DNA from: Nocardioides cremeus
GTDB lineage: Bacteria; Actinomycetota; Actinomycetes; Propionibacteriales; Nocardioidaceae
Length of the DNA stretch: 64,000 nucleotides
Assembly (NCBI RefSeq): GCF_030518195.1
Contig: NZ_JAULSC010000005.1
Location: 165,282 to 229,281 of the forward strand
Reading direction: 5' to 3'
Each line of letters starts with the position of its first letter. The stretch's first letter is position 1. The notes under the pieces were generated by a model that was not told the origin of the DNA, did not search any database, and was given only the letters and a program-made list of their open reading frames with translations. Below are positions 9,304 through 19,448 of this stretch, piece after piece. A program made the position numbers and the translations under genes.

Positions 9304-10977
9304 TCACATCCGTTCCGGCGCGGAGACGCCGAGCAGGCGCAGGCCGTTGGCCAGCACCGTGCGGGTCGCAGCCACCAGCACCAGGCGGGCCCGGTGCAGG
9401 TCGTTCGGCTCCTCGTCGCCCATCGGCAGCACGCGGCAGTTGTCGTAGAAGCGGTGGTAGACCCCCGCGGTGTCCTCGAGGTAGCGCGCCACCCGGTGCG
9501 GCTCGCGCAGCTCGGCGGCGCTGGCCACGACCCGGGGGAACTCGGCCAGCGCGCGCAGCAGCTCGCCCTCCTTCTCGTGCGAGAGCAGGGCGGGGTCGAA
9601 GTCCTCGGGCACCGAGCCGGGCCCGGCGAAGCCGAGGTCGGCGGCGTTGCGCAGGATCGAGGAGATCCGGGCGTGGGCGTACTGGACGTAGAAGACGGGA
9701 TTGTCGCTGGACTGCTTCGTCATCTCGGCGGCGTCGAGGGTCAGCGGGGAGTCGGCCGGGTAGCGGGCCAAGGTGTAGCGCAAAGCGTCGACGCCGATGA
9801 GGTCGACCAGCTCTTCGAGCGTGACCAGGGTGCCGGCACGCTTGGACAGCTTGAGCTCCTGGCCGTCCTTCATGATCTTGACCATCTGCCCGATGAGGAC
9901 CTCGATGTGGTGGTCCGGGTCGTCACCCGCACAGGCGGCCATCGCGCGCAGGCGGTTGACGTAGCCGTGGTGGTCGGCGCCCAGCAGGTAGATGCACCGG
10001 TCGAAGCCGCGTTCGCGCTTGTGGACGTAGTAGGCCGTGTCGCTGGCGAAGTAGGTCAGGGAGCCGTCGCTCTTGATGAGCACCCGGTCCTTGTCGTCGT
10101 CGAAGTCCGTCGTGCGCATCCACAGCGCGCCGTCTGCATCGAAGAGGTGGCCTTGTGCGCGCAGCTTCTCGAGCCCTGCGGCCACGTCGTCGTTGTCGTG
10201 GAGGGACCGCTCGGAGAACCAGACGTCGAACCGGGTCTCGAAGCGCTCGAGCTGGTGCTGCTGCTGACGCAGCTGCACCGCGTAGGCCGCCTCCCGGAAA
10301 GCGGTGTGTCGTTCACCCTCGGGGAGGTCGACGATGCCCGGCTCCGCAGCCACGACCTCACGGGCCAGGTCAGCGACGTAGCCACCGTGGTACCCGTTCT
10401 CGGGGGTCGGCAGACCCAGCGCCGCTGCCTCGACGGAGGCACCGAAGAGGTTCATCTGGTTGCCGCGGTCGTTGATGTAGAACTCGCGCGTCACCTCCGC
10501 GCCGGCCGCGTCGAGGACCCGCGCGACGGCGTCGCCGACGACCGCCCACCGGGTGTGCCCGAGGTGGAGGGGGCCCGTGGGGTTGGCGGAGATGAACTCC
10601 ACGTTGATGCGCTCGCCGCTCAGCGTGCTCGTGCGGCCGTACTCGTCTCCCGACTCGACCACCTGCGCGGCCACCGCGCCCTGAGCGCCAGCGGACACGG
10701 AGATGTTGAGGAAGCCCGGGCCGGCGATCTCGACGTCGGCGACGCCGTCGACGGCGCGCAGGCGCTCCTGGACGAGCTCGGCGAGGGCGCGCGGGTTGGT
10801 CCGGGCCTTCTTGGCCAGCTGCAGCGCGACGTTCGTGGCGTAGTCGCCGTGCCCCTTCTGCCGGGGTCGCTCCACGGTCACGCTCGCAGGGACACCGTCC
10901 GGCAGGGTGATCGCACCCTGGTCGGACAGCGTCGTCAGCACGTCGACGATCGCGGCGGAGAGCTGTTCGGGAGTCAC
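9304..10977 (-). CDS. argS: Arginyl-tRNA synthetase
   Basis: A 557-residue class I synthetase. The HIGH-type motif is seen as PTGPLHLGHTRWAVVGDAV and the KMSK-type loop as LKLSKRAGTLVTLEELVD. An N-terminal ArgRS-specific domain and a C-terminal anticodon-binding DALR domain (NPVFYVQYAHARISSILRN onward) complete it. GTG start. It heads the argS-lysA-hom-thrC-thrB operon, a gene order common in actinobacteria, and lies back to back with a tRNA-Arg gene on the opposite strand. Confidence 0.97.
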   Translation of the reverse strand: MTPEQLSAAIVDVLTTLSDQGAITLPDGVPASVTVERPRQKGHGDYATNVALQLAKKARTNPRALAELVQERLRAVDGVADVEIAGPGFLNISVSAGAQGAVAAQVVESGDEYGRTSTLSGERINVEFISANPTGPLHLGHTRWAVVGDAVARVLDAAGAEVTREFYINDRGNQMNLFGASVEAAALGLPTPENGYHGGYVADLAREVVAAEPGIVDLPEGERHTAFREAAYAVQLRQQQHQLERFETRFDVWFSERSLHDNDDVAAGLEKLRAQGHLFDADGALWMRTTDFDDDKDRVLIKSDGSLTYFASDTAYYVHKRERGFDRCIYLLGADHHGYVNRLRAMAACAGDDPDHHIEVLIGQMVKIMKDGQELKLSKRAGTLVTLEELVDLIGVDALRYTLARYPADSPLTLDAAEMTKQSSDNPVFYVQYAHARISSILRNAADLGFAGPGSVPEDFDPALLSHEKEGELLRALAEFPRVVASAAELREPHRVARYLEDTAGVYHRFYDNCRVLPMGDEEPNDLHRARLVLVAATRTVLANGLRLLGVSAPERM

Positions 10978-11121
10978 CCGGCCAGCCTATCGGCGCCCCG
11001 GGTCGCGACCCGCATCGATGTCGGGCCCCGGGACCGGTCGCGACGGCGGCGTACCGGATTCGTCGCCCCGAACCCGGAGTTGTAGGGTGACGCCGTCCCG
11101 CAGCCCCGTGCCGCGGGGCAT

Positions 11122-11194
11122 GCCTCCGTAGCTCAGGGGATAGAGCACTGGTTTCCGGTACCAGTGGCCGCAGGTTCGAATCCTGCCGGGGGCA
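11122..11194 (+). tRNA. tRNA-Arg (anticodon CCG)
   Basis: A complete cloverleaf can be drawn. The acceptor stem is GCCTCCG with CGGGGGC (one G-T pair), the D-arm GCTC/GAGC, the anticodon stem CTGGT/ACCAG around loop TTCCGGT, and the T-arm GCAGG/CCTGC around TTCGAAT; the discriminator is A. Anticodon CCG reads the CGG arginine codon, which is frequent in this GC-rich DNA. CCA is not encoded (CCC follows). Confidence 0.96.
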
Positions 11195-11203
11195 CCCGAT
11201 CGC

Positions 11204-11235
11204 AAGGCCCGGCCCACCTCGGTGGGCCGGGCCTT
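11204..11235 (+). terminator. Hairpin terminator after tRNA-Arg
   Basis: A perfect inverted repeat (AAGGCCCGGCCCACC against GTGGGCCGGGCCTT) with a short loop lies 9 bases past the tRNA. It is followed by TCTGCG rather than a long U-run. It clearly serves the tRNA transcript. Confidence 0.9.
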
Positions 11236-11438
11236 CTGCGTCCTCCAGCGGCCGTCTCTCACCCGATCGGACTGGTCTGTACCAGCCCGAACGGACTACC
11301 TAACCCCGTTACGCCTGCGCCGTTCTACCTGTCGAGGGATCGTGCGACTGGTCCCCATCGGGGGGGGAGGGTGCTCCACACGCTTCTTCCGGGCCCCCAC
11401 GTCCCGCAGCGACGCTGCGCCGATGAAAGTAGGAGAGC

Positions 11439-12965
11439 GTGAAGAAGTCCCTCAAGAGGGCCGCTGCAGCGTCCGCCGTCTGTGCGGTCAGCCTTGCCGG
11501 CACCCTCGCCACGAACCCCACCGCCGTCGCCGGCGAGGCCGCCGAGGCCCGGGCGAACCAGAAGGTCATCACCGACTTCGGCATGAAGGCTCTCGCCTTC
11601 GGCACCAAGGTCTCGGTCGGCGGCGTGGACATCCGCAGCCTCAAGGACTCCCTCGACATCCTGGCCTGCACCCGCAGCGCGGGAGTGGAGCGGGTCAAGC
11701 CCTCGAAGCTCAGCACCGACCAGATCACCAAGCTGATCACCGAGAACGCCCCGGTCGACATCGCCAAGCTGATCAGCATCTCCCCCAGCACCAGCCGCAC
11801 CTCGACCTACCGCGAGGGCGCCGTCACCGGCACCCGGGCCGTCAACACCATCGCCGACATCACCCTGGGTGGCGAGCTCGTCGAGGACCTCAAGATCCCG
11901 ACGCTCAAGATCAAGGGCCTCAACTCGGTGGCCGACTCGTTCCACGACCCGGCCGACGCCGACGGCGACGGCAACCCCTTCGGCACCGCCGAGAGCTTCG
12001 GCTTCGAGGGCATCTCGCTGGACTACGAGGGCACCGTCGCCGAGGGCACGCCGCTGGCCGACCTGCTCGACATCGTCAACCAGGTCGCCACGCCGGTGAA
12101 CGAGGTCGTCGACCAGCTCGTCACCCTCCTCACCGACACGGTCGGCGGCATCATCGAGATCCCCGGCCTGGGCTCCATCGGGCTCGGCAGCTCGTTCAGC
12201 AACATCGGTGAGCACTCGGCCTCCTCCGGCGCCAGCGCCCTGGCCATCGAGGTCGACCCCAGCGAGAACGACGACGACTCCCCCGTGCTCCTCAAGCTCG
12301 GCTACGCCCAGTCGCGCATCGCCGACTCGAAGCCCTCGGGCGTCTTCCGCTCCACGATCATGGGTCTCGACTTCGAGGCGCTCCCGCTGACCGACGACGT
12401 GTCCGTGCTCCACCTCGGTGGCATCGGTACCCAGTCGATCCCCTGCGAGGGCACTGGCAGCGAGAAGGTCGTCAAGACCATCGAGGGCGAGCGGTCGATC
12501 CCGCTCAACATCCCGGGCCTCGGTGGCGTCGCCGTGCTCGACGGCCTCGAGTACTCGTACAAGGCCAAGCAGATGTCGCGCGGTCGCGCCCGCTCGATGG
12601 CCAAGAGCTCGCTGGCCTCCTTCTCGATCCCCCTGCTCGACCTCGAGATCACCGGCATCAGCTCCAAGCTCAACCTCAAGAGCCGTGATCGTCAGAAGGT
12701 CCGCGGGTCCAACAAGCCGAAGTTCAAGGTCGGCGAGATCATGTACAAGGGCGAGAGCCTGATGCCCGAGGGCGGCCTCAAGATCCGCGACTTCGTGGAG
12801 TTCACCATCGACGAGCTCGGCGGGGAGAAGGGCTTCATCACCTTCGGCCCGCGCTACACGCGCAACTGGTACGGCGCGAAGCTCTCCGCGGTGAGCCTCG
12901 CGATCCCCTCCGCGGGCATCGAGCTCGACCTCGGCTGGCTCGAGTCGCAGATCTACCCCCGCTGA
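11439..12965 (+). CDS. Secreted protein of unknown function
   Basis: A 508-residue protein with a classic Sec signal peptide (MKKSLKRAAAASAVCAVSLAGTL, cleavage probably after AVA near residue 31). The mature part is acidic and rich in serine, glycine and beta-prone segments. It has an internal calcium-site-like acidic stretch (DPADADGDGNPF, around residues 170-181), two cysteines far apart (near 77 and 338), and the repeated phrases IEIPGLGSIGLG and LNIPGLGGVAVL. No enzyme motif, sortase signal or transmembrane anchor is visible. The GTG start follows AGGAG by 3 bases. It stands alone between the tRNA and a convergent LCP operon. I do not recognise the family; surface or exported adhesin-like roles are only possible. 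Confidence 0.85.
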   Translation: MKKSLKRAAAASAVCAVSLAGTLATNPTAVAGEAAEARANQKVITDFGMKALAFGTKVSVGGVDIRSLKDSLDILACTRSAGVERVKPSKLSTDQITKLITENAPVDIAKLISISPSTSRTSTYREGAVTGTRAVNTIADITLGGELVEDLKIPTLKIKGLNSVADSFHDPADADGDGNPFGTAESFGFEGISLDYEGTVAEGTPLADLLDIVNQVATPVNEVVDQLVTLLTDTVGGIIEIPGLGSIGLGSSFSNIGEHSASSGASALAIEVDPSENDDDSPVLLKLGYAQSRIADSKPSGVFRSTIMGLDFEALPLTDDVSVLHLGGIGTQSIPCEGTGSEKVVKTIEGERSIPLNIPGLGGVAVLDGLEYSYKAKQMSRGRARSMAKSSLASFSIPLLDLEITGISSKLNLKSRDRQKVRGSNKPKFKVGEIMYKGESLMPEGGLKIRDFVEFTIDELGGEKGFITFGPRYTRNWYGAKLSAVSLAIPSAGIELDLGWLESQIYPR

Positions 12966-12996
12966 CCGGCTGAGCCGAGCAGCACCGCAGCACCGT

Positions 12997-13036
12997 CCAC
13001 GACCGGGGCGGCCCACCAGGGCCGTCCCGGTCGTGG
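12997..13036. terminator. Bidirectional terminator between convergent genes
   Basis: Arms of 17 bases (CCACGACCGGGGCGGCC and GGCCGTCCCGGTCGTGG) enclose a 6-base loop, placed midway between the stop of the secreted-protein gene and the stop of the convergent LCP gene. It should end transcripts from both sides. Confidence 0.8.
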
Positions 13037-13072
13037 CACGTCCGGGCGCCTCCGCAGCCCGTCAGCCGCCAG

Positions 13073-14005
13073 TCAGCAACTCCGGGGCAGCGTGGCGTCG
13101 CCGCGTGCGGCCGCACCCAGGCGACGGGCCTGGGTGAGGTTGGGACGCACCACGCTCATCCCACGGATGGTCGCCACCGCCCCGCCCACCACGCAGGTGG
13201 TGATGCGCGAGGGGTCCACCCGCGCGACGGCGCGCGCGAGGCGGAACAGCTCGCCCGGGCCGAGATCGGTGTCCATGTGCTGGACCACGCTGAGCACACC
13301 GCGCTCGACGAAGCCCGGCCGGTCGGCCTTGGCCCGGATCTCGGCCCCGATGCCGCGCAGCACCCGCTGCTGGTTGGCCGAGCGGGCGAAGTCGCCGCCG
13401 GCCAGCGTCTTGCGGATGCGGGAGAAGGCCATGGCGCCGTACCCGTTGAGCCGGATGCGGCCCTGGGCGAAGCCCTCGGGCTTGAGCGAGGAGTCGGAGA
13501 AGCGACGAGGGTTGCTCACGGTGATGCCGCCGATATCGTCGACGAGGTCCTCGAAGAACGGGAACCGGGTGACCATCACGTAGTCGGGCTGCACGCCGAC
13601 CATCCCGGCCACGGTGCGCCCGAGCAGCTCGGGCCCGCCGAGCACCATGGCCGCGTTGACCCGGTTGGCGGAGTAGCCCGGGATGGACACGAACGAGTCG
13701 CGCGGGATGCCGATCGCCGAGGCCGCCCCGGTGCGCGTGTCGATGCCGACCATCTGCAGCGCGTCGCCGCGCGAGCGCGTCATCGACTGCCCGGGGCGTG
13801 CGTCGGAGCCCACGGCCAGGATCCACACGACGTCGGGGCTCAGGTCGACCGCGCCGGAGCGCTGCGCCTTCACCAGGGCGACGTCGTCTGGCGCCACCTC
13901 GGGCGAGGGCACCACGAGGGCGGTGCCGGCCAGCACCGCGCCGAGCAGGCCGGTGCGCAGGGTGCGGGTGGCCCGGGTGGCTCGGGTACGCCGGGTCGTG
14001 CTCAT
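13073..14005 (-). CDS. LytR-CpsA-Psr (LCP) family protein
   Basis: A 310-residue membrane-anchored enzyme of the family that transfers polyprenyl-linked glycans to peptidoglycan. An Arg/Thr-rich cytoplasmic tail (1-17) precedes one membrane segment (about 18-35). The LCP domain carries WILAVGSDARPGQSMTRSRGDALQMVGID, the arginine-bearing IPRDSFVSIPG, an NAAMVLGGPELLGRTVAGMVG segment and FSRIRKTLAGGDFARSANQQRVLRG. Its start overlaps the stop of the upstream lipoprotein gene by 4 bases (ATGA), so the pair is coupled. Which wall polymer it attaches is not shown. Confidence 0.9.
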   Translation of the reverse strand: MSTTRRTRATRATRTLRTGLLGAVLAGTALVVPSPEVAPDDVALVKAQRSGAVDLSPDVVWILAVGSDARPGQSMTRSRGDALQMVGIDTRTGAASAIGIPRDSFVSIPGYSANRVNAAMVLGGPELLGRTVAGMVGVQPDYVMVTRFPFFEDLVDDIGGITVSNPRRFSDSSLKPEGFAQGRIRLNGYGAMAFSRIRKTLAGGDFARSANQQRVLRGIGAEIRAKADRPGFVERGVLSVVQHMDTDLGPGELFRLARAVARVDPSRITTCVVGGAVATIRGMSVVRPNLTQARRLGAAARGDATLPRSC

Positions 14006-14673
14006 GACCTGCTCCTGTCCCGGCCGCGCTGGCGGCCCTTGTCGCCGCGCGGGCCGGTCGTCGGCTTGGGGCCCTGCAGCACGTCGTACCCGAAGATCTT
14101 CCAGCCCTCGCGGTAGAGCATGAACAGCCGGGCGCTGACCCGGACCTGGCGCTCCACCTCGCCGCTGGTGCGGTAGTCGAGCGTGGTGCGCGCCGTGACG
14201 CCGCGCGCCGTCTCCTTGGTGGCCAGGATGTCGACCACCACCCGGCGCCGCACCGGGGCGAGGGTGTCGATGCGCTCACCGAGCCTGTGGCTGGTCATCC
14301 GGTCGAGGTCGCGGCGTGCCGCCTGCGCGGCCCCGGGAGTGAAGCCGGGGAAGACCGAGCGGTAGCGTCGTCGCGGGTAGGTGGCGTCGACGAACGCCGC
14401 GTCCCACCAGCGGTCGACCGCGCGTCCCACGCCGGTGGCGACCCGGCGCCGCTTGACGGGCCCCAGGGCACCGACCACCTCTCCCACCTCGACGTTGGTG
14501 CGCACCCGGCGCGCGCCGCCGGCGTCGCTGCCCGCCTCCGACCGGCTGCCGGTGCCGGGGCCGTTGCCGACGTCCCCACCGGTGCAGGCGACCAGCGCGG
14601 GCGTGGCCGTGAGGACCACGACCAGGCCGGTCACGAGGGCCCGGCGGGGCCCACCGGGGTGTGGCGAAGTCAT
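14002..14673 (-). CDS. Probable lipoprotein, function unknown
   Basis: A 223-residue exported protein with a lipobox LVAC (lipidation at C30) after a hydrophobic signal segment. The mature part is strongly basic, with GALGPVKRRRVATGVGRAVDRWWDAAFVD and a C-terminal basic tail (KGRQRGRDRSRS). A central region (FPGFTPGAAQAARRDLDRMTS to SARLFMLYREGWKIFGYDV) resembles a small NTF2/SnoaL-like fold by eye only. It is translationally coupled to the LCP enzyme, so a role at the cell wall beside it is reasonable. Family not identified. Confidence 0.8.
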   Translation of the reverse strand: MTSPHPGGPRRALVTGLVVVLTATPALVACTGGDVGNGPGTGSRSEAGSDAGGARRVRTNVEVGEVVGALGPVKRRRVATGVGRAVDRWWDAAFVDATYPRRRYRSVFPGFTPGAAQAARRDLDRMTSHRLGERIDTLAPVRRRVVVDILATKETARGVTARTTLDYRTSGEVERQVRVSARLFMLYREGWKIFGYDVLQGPKPTTGPRGDKGRQRGRDRSRS

Positions 14674-14815
14674 CGTCTGCTCCTCTCGTGGTGTTAGTCC
14701 GGCAACACCCTGTCCGAAAGCGGCCCCAACCTCGGCATTTGCTGGCGCGTGGGTCTAGCCTTGACCACCGACTCCACCCATCCACGCGCGCTCATCGGAA
14801 GAGGCGAAGCAAGCC

Positions 14816-17800
14816 GTGCCGCAGTCCCCCAGCAGTTCCCCCTCCACCTCCCCCGAGGTCTCCGACGACTTCGGTGCCAACGAGTGGCTCGTGGAGGAGA
14901 TGCACGAGCGCTACCGCAAGGATCCGAGCAGCGTGGAGCCCAGCTGGGCCTCCTACTTCGAGGCCAACGACAACGGCACCGGCTCCGGCAAGGCCGAGGG
15001 GAAGACGACCCCTCAGCCCGAGAAGAAGGCCGAGAAGAAGCCCGAGGCCAAGTCGGAGGAGAAGTCCGAGGCGAAGCCGGAGTCGAAGCCCGAGCCGACG
15101 TCCTCCGACAAGCCCGCACCCGTCGCCAAGCCGCGGCCCGAGACCAAGGCCGCCGAGCCCTCGAAGGGAACGACCACCCCGATGGCCAAGGAGTCCAAGC
15201 CCCCGGCACCGGCCGAGGCCAGCGACGAGCCGACGTACAAGGTGCTGCGCGGCGCGCCGGCCCGCACCGCGGCCAACATGGACATCTCGCTGACGGTGCC
15301 CACCGCCACCTCGGTGCGCTCGGTGCCGGTCAAGCTGCTGTGGGACAACCGCACCGTCATCAACAACCACCTCGCCCGCGCCCGCGGCGGCAAGGTCTCC
15401 TTCACGCACCTGATCGGCTACGCGCTGGTCAAGGCCCTGAAGTCGATGCCGGAGATGAACAACTCCTACGCCGAGGTCGACGGCAAGCCCAACCTGGTCA
15501 CCCCCGCCCACGTCAACCTCGGGCTGGCCATCGACCAGAAGAAGTCCGACGGCACCCGCCAGCTGCTGGTGCCGAGCATCAAGGGCTGCGAGGCGATGGA
15601 CTTCGCCGGCTTCTGGACCGCCTACGAGGACATGGTCACCAAGGCCCGCGACAACAAGCTCGGCGTCGTGGACTTCCAGGGCACCACCATCAGCCTGACC
15701 AACGTCGGCGGCCTGGGCACCAACCACTCCGTGCCGCGCCTGATGACCGGCCAGAGCGCCATCATCGGCGTCGGCGCGATGGAGTACCCGCCGGAGTGGC
15801 AGGGCGCCTCGGAGGAGGCGATCGCCCGCAACGCGATCTCCAAGGTGATGACCCTGACCTCCACCTACGACCACCGCGTGATCCAGGGCGCGCAGTCGGG
15901 TGAGTTCCTCAAGCGGGTCCACCAGCTGCTGCTGGGCCAGGACGGCTTCTACGACGAGATCTTCCGCTCGCTGCGCATCCCCTACGAGCCGATCCGCTGG
16001 GGCCACGACATCGCGACGTCGCACGACGACGAGATCAGCAAGCAGGCGCGCATCCTCGAGCTGATCCACGCCTACCGGGTGCGCGGCCACATGATGGCCG
16101 ACACCGACCCGCTGGAGTACCGCCAGCGCACCCACCCCGACCTCGAGATCGAGACCCACGGGCTGAGCCTGTGGGACCTCGACCGCGAGTTCGCCACCGG
16201 CTCCTTCGGTGGCACCGGGCGCCGCTTCATGCGCCTGCGCGACATCCTGGGCATCCTGCGCGACTCCTACTGCCGCACCACCGGCATCGAGTACATGCAC
16301 ATCATGGATCCCGAGCAGCGTCGCTGGATCCAGGAGCGCGTCGAGCAGCCGCACACCAAGCCGCCGCGCGAGGAGCAGCTGCGGATCCTGCTCAAGCTCA
16401 ACCAGGCCGAGGCCTTCGAGACGTTCCTGCAGACCAAGTTCGTGGGCCAGAAGCGGTTCTCGCTCGAGGGCGGCGAGACCACGATCCCGGTCATCGACGA
16501 GATCTGCGAGGCCGCCGCCGAGTCGGGCCTCGACGAGGTCACCATGGGCATGGCCCACCGTGGCCGCCTCAACGTGCTGGCCAACATCGTGGGCAAGAAC
16601 TACTCCCAGATCTTCCGCGAGTTCGAGGGCAACATCGACCCGCGCACCGTGCAGGGCTCCGGCGACGTGAAGTACCACCTCGGCGCCGAGGGCGAGTTCG
16701 AGGCCGAGAGCGGCGAGACCATCAAGGTCTCGGTGGCCGCGAACCCCTCGCACCTCGAGGCGGTCGACCCGGTGCTCGAGGGCATCGCGCGCGCCAAGCA
16801 GGACGTCCTCGACCAGGGCAGCGCCTACCCGGTCCTGCCGCTGCTGGTCCACGGCGACGCGGCCTTCGCGGGCCAGGGCGTCGTCGCGGAGACGCTCAAC
16901 CTCTCCCAGCTGCGCGGCTACCGCACCGGCGGCACCGTGCACCTGGTGGTCAACAACCAGGTCGGCTTCACCACCTCGCCAGGCTCGTCGCGCTCCTCGC
17001 TCTACTGCACCGACGTGGCCCGGATGGTCCAGGCGCCGATCTTCCACGTCAACGGCGACGACCCCGAGGCCTGCATCCGCGTGGCCCGGCTGGCCTTCGA
17101 GTACCGCCAGGCCTTCAACAAGGACGTCGTCATCGACCTGGTGTGCTACCGCCGTCGCGGGCACAACGAGGGCGACGACCCGTCGTACACGCAGCCGCTG
17201 ATGTACGACCTGATCGAGCAGAAGCGCTCGGTGCGCAAGCTCTACACCGAGTCCCTCATCGGCCGTGGCGACATCACGATCGAGGAGGCCGAGCAGGTCC
17301 TCAAGAACTACCAGCAGCAGCTCGAGCGCGTCTTCACCGAGGTGCGCGAGGCCACCGGTCACCCCTCGGAGTGGACCACGGTCCCCGACTACCCCGAGAA
17401 GCCCACGGGCGAGGCCGACACCTCGGTGCCGCTGGAGTACCTCAAGCGGGTCGCCGACGCGTACGTCACCCCGCCCGAGGGCTTCACCGTGCACCCCAAG
17501 GTGATGCCGCAGCTGCAGCGTCGCGCCAAGGCCATCACCGAGGGCCCCATCGACTGGGGCACCGGCGAGGTGCTGGCCTTCGGCGCCCTGCTGATGGAGG
17601 GCCGCCCGGTGCGCCTGGCCGGCCAGGACTCGCGTCGCGGCACGTTCGTCTCGCGCTTCGGCACGATCATCGACCGGGTCAACGCCGACGAGTGGACGCC
17701 GCTGTCGTCGCTGACCGAAGACCAGGCCAAGCTCTACCTCTACGACTCGCTGCTCTCCGAGTACGCCGCGCTCGGCTTCGAGTACGGCTACTCCGTGGCG

Positions 17801-18568
17801 CGTCCCGAGGCGCTGGTGCTGTGGGAGGCGCAGTTCGGCGACTTCGTCAACGGCGCCCAGACGGTCATCGACGAGTTCATCTCGGCCGGCGAGACCAAGT
17901 GGCGCCAGCAGTCGGGCGTCGTGCTGCTGCTGCCGCACGGCTACGAGGGCCAGGGTCCCGACCACTCCTCGGCCCGCATCGAGCGCTTCCTGACCATGGC
18001 CGCCGACGAGGCGTTCGTGGTCGCGCAGCCCTCGACGCCGGCGTCGTACTTCCACCTGCTGCGCCAGCACTCGCTGGGCGAGGCGCACCGGCCGCTGATC
18101 GTCTTCACGCCGAAGTCGATGCTCAAGCGCAAGGAGGCCGCCTCGCAGCCCGAGGACTTCACCTCGGGGACCTTCCGGCCCTTCATCGGTGACGCCGACG
18201 CGGACGCCTCGAAGGTCGACACGCTGCTCATCTGCTCGGGCCGCGTGACCTGGGACCTGATGGTCGAGCGGGCCAAGCGGGAGGGCTCGGAGCGCTTCGC
18301 CATCGCGCGCGTCGAGCAGCTCTACCCGCGTCCGCTCGACGACATCAAGGCCGAGATCGCGCGCTACCCGCACCTCAAGACGGTGCGCTGGGTGCAGGAC
18401 GAGCCCCGCAACATGGGCCCGTGGCCGCACTACCAGCTCAACGCCTGGCCCGAGGTCGACGCACAGGTCGAGCCGGTCACCCGCCCGGAGTCCTCCTCCC
18501 CGTCGGTCGGCACCGCCAAGCGCCACCAGGCCGAGCAGAAGGACCTGCTCGACCAGGCGTTCGCCTGA
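14816..18568 (+). CDS. kgd: Multifunctional 2-oxoglutarate decarboxylase/dehydrogenase E1 with E2-like domain
   Basis: A 1250-residue TCA-cycle enzyme of the Kgd/OdhA type unique to actinobacteria, acting on 2-oxoglutarate. Residues 20-50 are the E1o N-terminal segment ([20 protein letters not shown]). A K/E/P-rich linker runs to about 120, then an E2-type acyltransferase domain ends in [13 protein letters not shown] with catalytic H353. The E1 part has thiamine-diphosphate features ([52 protein letters not shown]). There is no lipoyl domain, as expected for this class. GTG start behind GAAGAGG. The small DUF6104 gene follows 4 bases later. Confidence 0.97.
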   Translation: MPQSPSSSPSTSPEVSDDFGANEWLVEEMHERYRKDPSSVEPSWASYFEANDNGTGSGKAEGKTTPQPEKKAEKKPEAKSEEKSEAKPESKPEPTSSDKPAPVAKPRPETKAAEPSKGTTTPMAKESKPPAPAEASDEPTYKVLRGAPARTAANMDISLTVPTATSVRSVPVKLLWDNRTVINNHLARARGGKVSFTHLIGYALVKALKSMPEMNNSYAEVDGKPNLVTPAHVNLGLAIDQKKSDGTRQLLVPSIKGCEAMDFAGFWTAYEDMVTKARDNKLGVVDFQGTTISLTNVGGLGTNHSVPRLMTGQSAIIGVGAMEYPPEWQGASEEAIARNAISKVMTLTSTYDHRVIQGAQSGEFLKRVHQLLLGQDGFYDEIFRSLRIPYEPIRWGHDIATSHDDEISKQARILELIHAYRVRGHMMADTDPLEYRQRTHPDLEIETHGLSLWDLDREFATGSFGGTGRRFMRLRDILGILRDSYCRTTGIEYMHIMDPEQRRWIQERVEQPHTKPPREEQLRILLKLNQAEAFETFLQTKFVGQKRFSLEGGETTIPVIDEICEAAAESGLDEVTMGMAHRGRLNVLANIVGKNYSQIFREFEGNIDPRTVQGSGDVKYHLGAEGEFEAESGETIKVSVAANPSHLEAVDPVLEGIARAKQDVLDQGSAYPVLPLLVHGDAAFAGQGVVAETLNLSQLRGYRTGGTVHLVVNNQVGFTTSPGSSRSSLYCTDVARMVQAPIFHVNGDDPEACIRVARLAFEYRQAFNKDVVIDLVCYRRRGHNEGDDPSYTQPLMYDLIEQKRSVRKLYTESLIGRGDITIEEAEQVLKNYQQQLERVFTEVREATGHPSEWTTVPDYPEKPTGEADTSVPLEYLKRVADAYVTPPEGFTVHPKVMPQLQRRAKAITEGPIDWGTGEVLAFGALLMEGRPVRLAGQDSRRGTFVSRFGTIIDRVNADEWTPLSSLTEDQAKLYLYDSLLSEYAALGFEYGYSVARPEALVLWEAQFGDFVNGAQTVIDEFISAGETKWRQQSGVVLLLPHGYEGQGPDHSSARIERFLTMAADEAFVVAQPSTPASYFHLLRQHSLGEAHRPLIVFTPKSMLKRKEAASQPEDFTSGTFRPFIGDADADASKVDTLLICSGRVTWDLMVERAKREGSERFAIARVEQLYPRPLDDIKAEIARYPHLKTVRWVQDEPRNMGPWPHYQLNAWPEVDAQVEPVTRPESSSPSVGTAKRHQAEQKDLLDQAFA

Positions 18569-18572
18569 GGTC

Positions 18573-18749
18573 ATGTACTACACGGACCGGGGCATCGAGG
18601 AGCTCGAGCGACGCCGGGGTGACGAGGAGGTCACCCTGGCGTGGCTGGCCGAGCAGCTGCAGGCCTTCACCGACACCCACCCGGAGTTCGAGACCGCGGT
18701 GGAGCGGCTGGCGACCTGGCTGGCCCGGCTCGACGATCCGGAAGACTGA
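18573..18749 (+). CDS. DUF6104 small protein
   Basis: A 58-residue protein (MYYTDRGIEELERRRGDEEV at its start) that begins 4 bases after the kgd stop. It is highly charged and helical, with WLAEQLQAF and a closing LATWLARLDDPED. It matches the small DUF6104 proteins I know from the same position next to kgd in Streptomyces and relatives. No function is established. Its conserved linkage and likely translational coupling suggest a link to 2-oxoglutarate metabolism or to Kgd itself, which is inference. No cysteine or membrane segment is present. Confidence 0.85.
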   Translation: MYYTDRGIEELERRRGDEEVTLAWLAEQLQAFTDTHPEFETAVERLATWLARLDDPED

Positions 18750-18785
18750 CCTGTCAGAATCCGGACGCGGGGGCGGTGGCGTGGC

Positions 18786-18791
18786 TACACT
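18786..18791 (+). promoter_or_regulatory. -10 element of a probable leaderless promoter
   Basis: TACACT lies 6 bases before the ATG at 18798. That spacing places the transcription start at or next to the start codon, so the message is probably leaderless, and no ribosome site is present. A matching -35 is not obvious. Confidence 0.55.
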
Positions 18792-18797
18792 CCGGCC

Positions 18798-19445
18798 ATG
18801 AGCACGGACGCCACCCCCTCCCCCGCTCCCGACAGCTCCTCGGTGGCCTACCCGCCGGCGCCCTGGCAGATGGTGGGCCAGATGTGGGTCTCGGTCTTCC
18901 GCGTCGGTCATGACGTGGACGACCGGCACCGGCGGGGGATCTACGGCGCCGCCTTCGTCTCCTATGAGGAGGGCAGCCCGCTGACCTACTCCGAGCTGCT
19001 GGTGGCCCGCGTGCTGCGGACCCCCGCCGGCGAGCGACGGGTCAGCATCACCGACATCTGGGTCGACTCCCCCGCCTCGGTGGCGGGCGGGCGCGGGCTC
19101 TGGGCGATCCCCAAGGGGCTGGGTGACTTCGAGTCGTCGACCTCGCAGCGGGGCCCGCTCTCGCGGGCGTCGTGGTCGATGCGCACCGACGGCATGCCGG
19201 TCGCGAGCGCACGCTTCAGCGACCTGTCCGCACTGGCGCCGCGGCTGCCCGCCAAGGGCGGCACCTGGCAGGCGCCGATCGACGCCCACACAGTGCCGGT
19301 GGAGACCGACATGGCCGGGCGCTCGAAACTGGCTCCCTGCACCGCACGGTGGGACTTCGACGCCGCCGGCCCGCTGGGGTGGCTGGCCGGCCGCCGCAGC
19401 CTGGCCTCCTTCCGCCAGCGCGACTTCACGCTGTCGTTCGGCTGA
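18798..19445 (+). CDS. Acetoacetate decarboxylase-like (ADC fold) protein
   Basis: A 215-residue cytosolic protein. The region YSELLVARVLRTPAGERRVSITDIWVDS followed by WAIPKGLGDFE matches the ADC-superfamily layout, in which substrate-entry and decarboxylation residues sit around such segments. The Schiff-base lysine of true acetoacetate decarboxylase cannot be assigned with certainty, so the reaction is open; the lysine in WAIPKGL is in a plausible place. Expressed from its own promoter after DUF6104. No operon partner is visible. Confidence 0.75.
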   Translation: MSTDATPSPAPDSSSVAYPPAPWQMVGQMWVSVFRVGHDVDDRHRRGIYGAAFVSYEEGSPLTYSELLVARVLRTPAGERRVSITDIWVDSPASVAGGRGLWAIPKGLGDFESSTSQRGPLSRASWSMRTDGMPVASARFSDLSALAPRLPAKGGTWQAPIDAHTVPVETDMAGRSKLAPCTARWDFDAAGPLGWLAGRRSLASFRQRDFTLSFG

Positions 19446-19448
19446 CCC

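Noticed and set aside
14792..18574. A 1260-residue open frame antisense to kgd, and similar very long antisense frames over rho/thrB (2648-5116) and the pdtaS/ilvG region (59354-62233)
   Set aside because: They are products of GC-rich third positions on the opposite strand, have low-complexity Val/Arg/Gly/His composition and match no family, while the sense genes are unmistakable.
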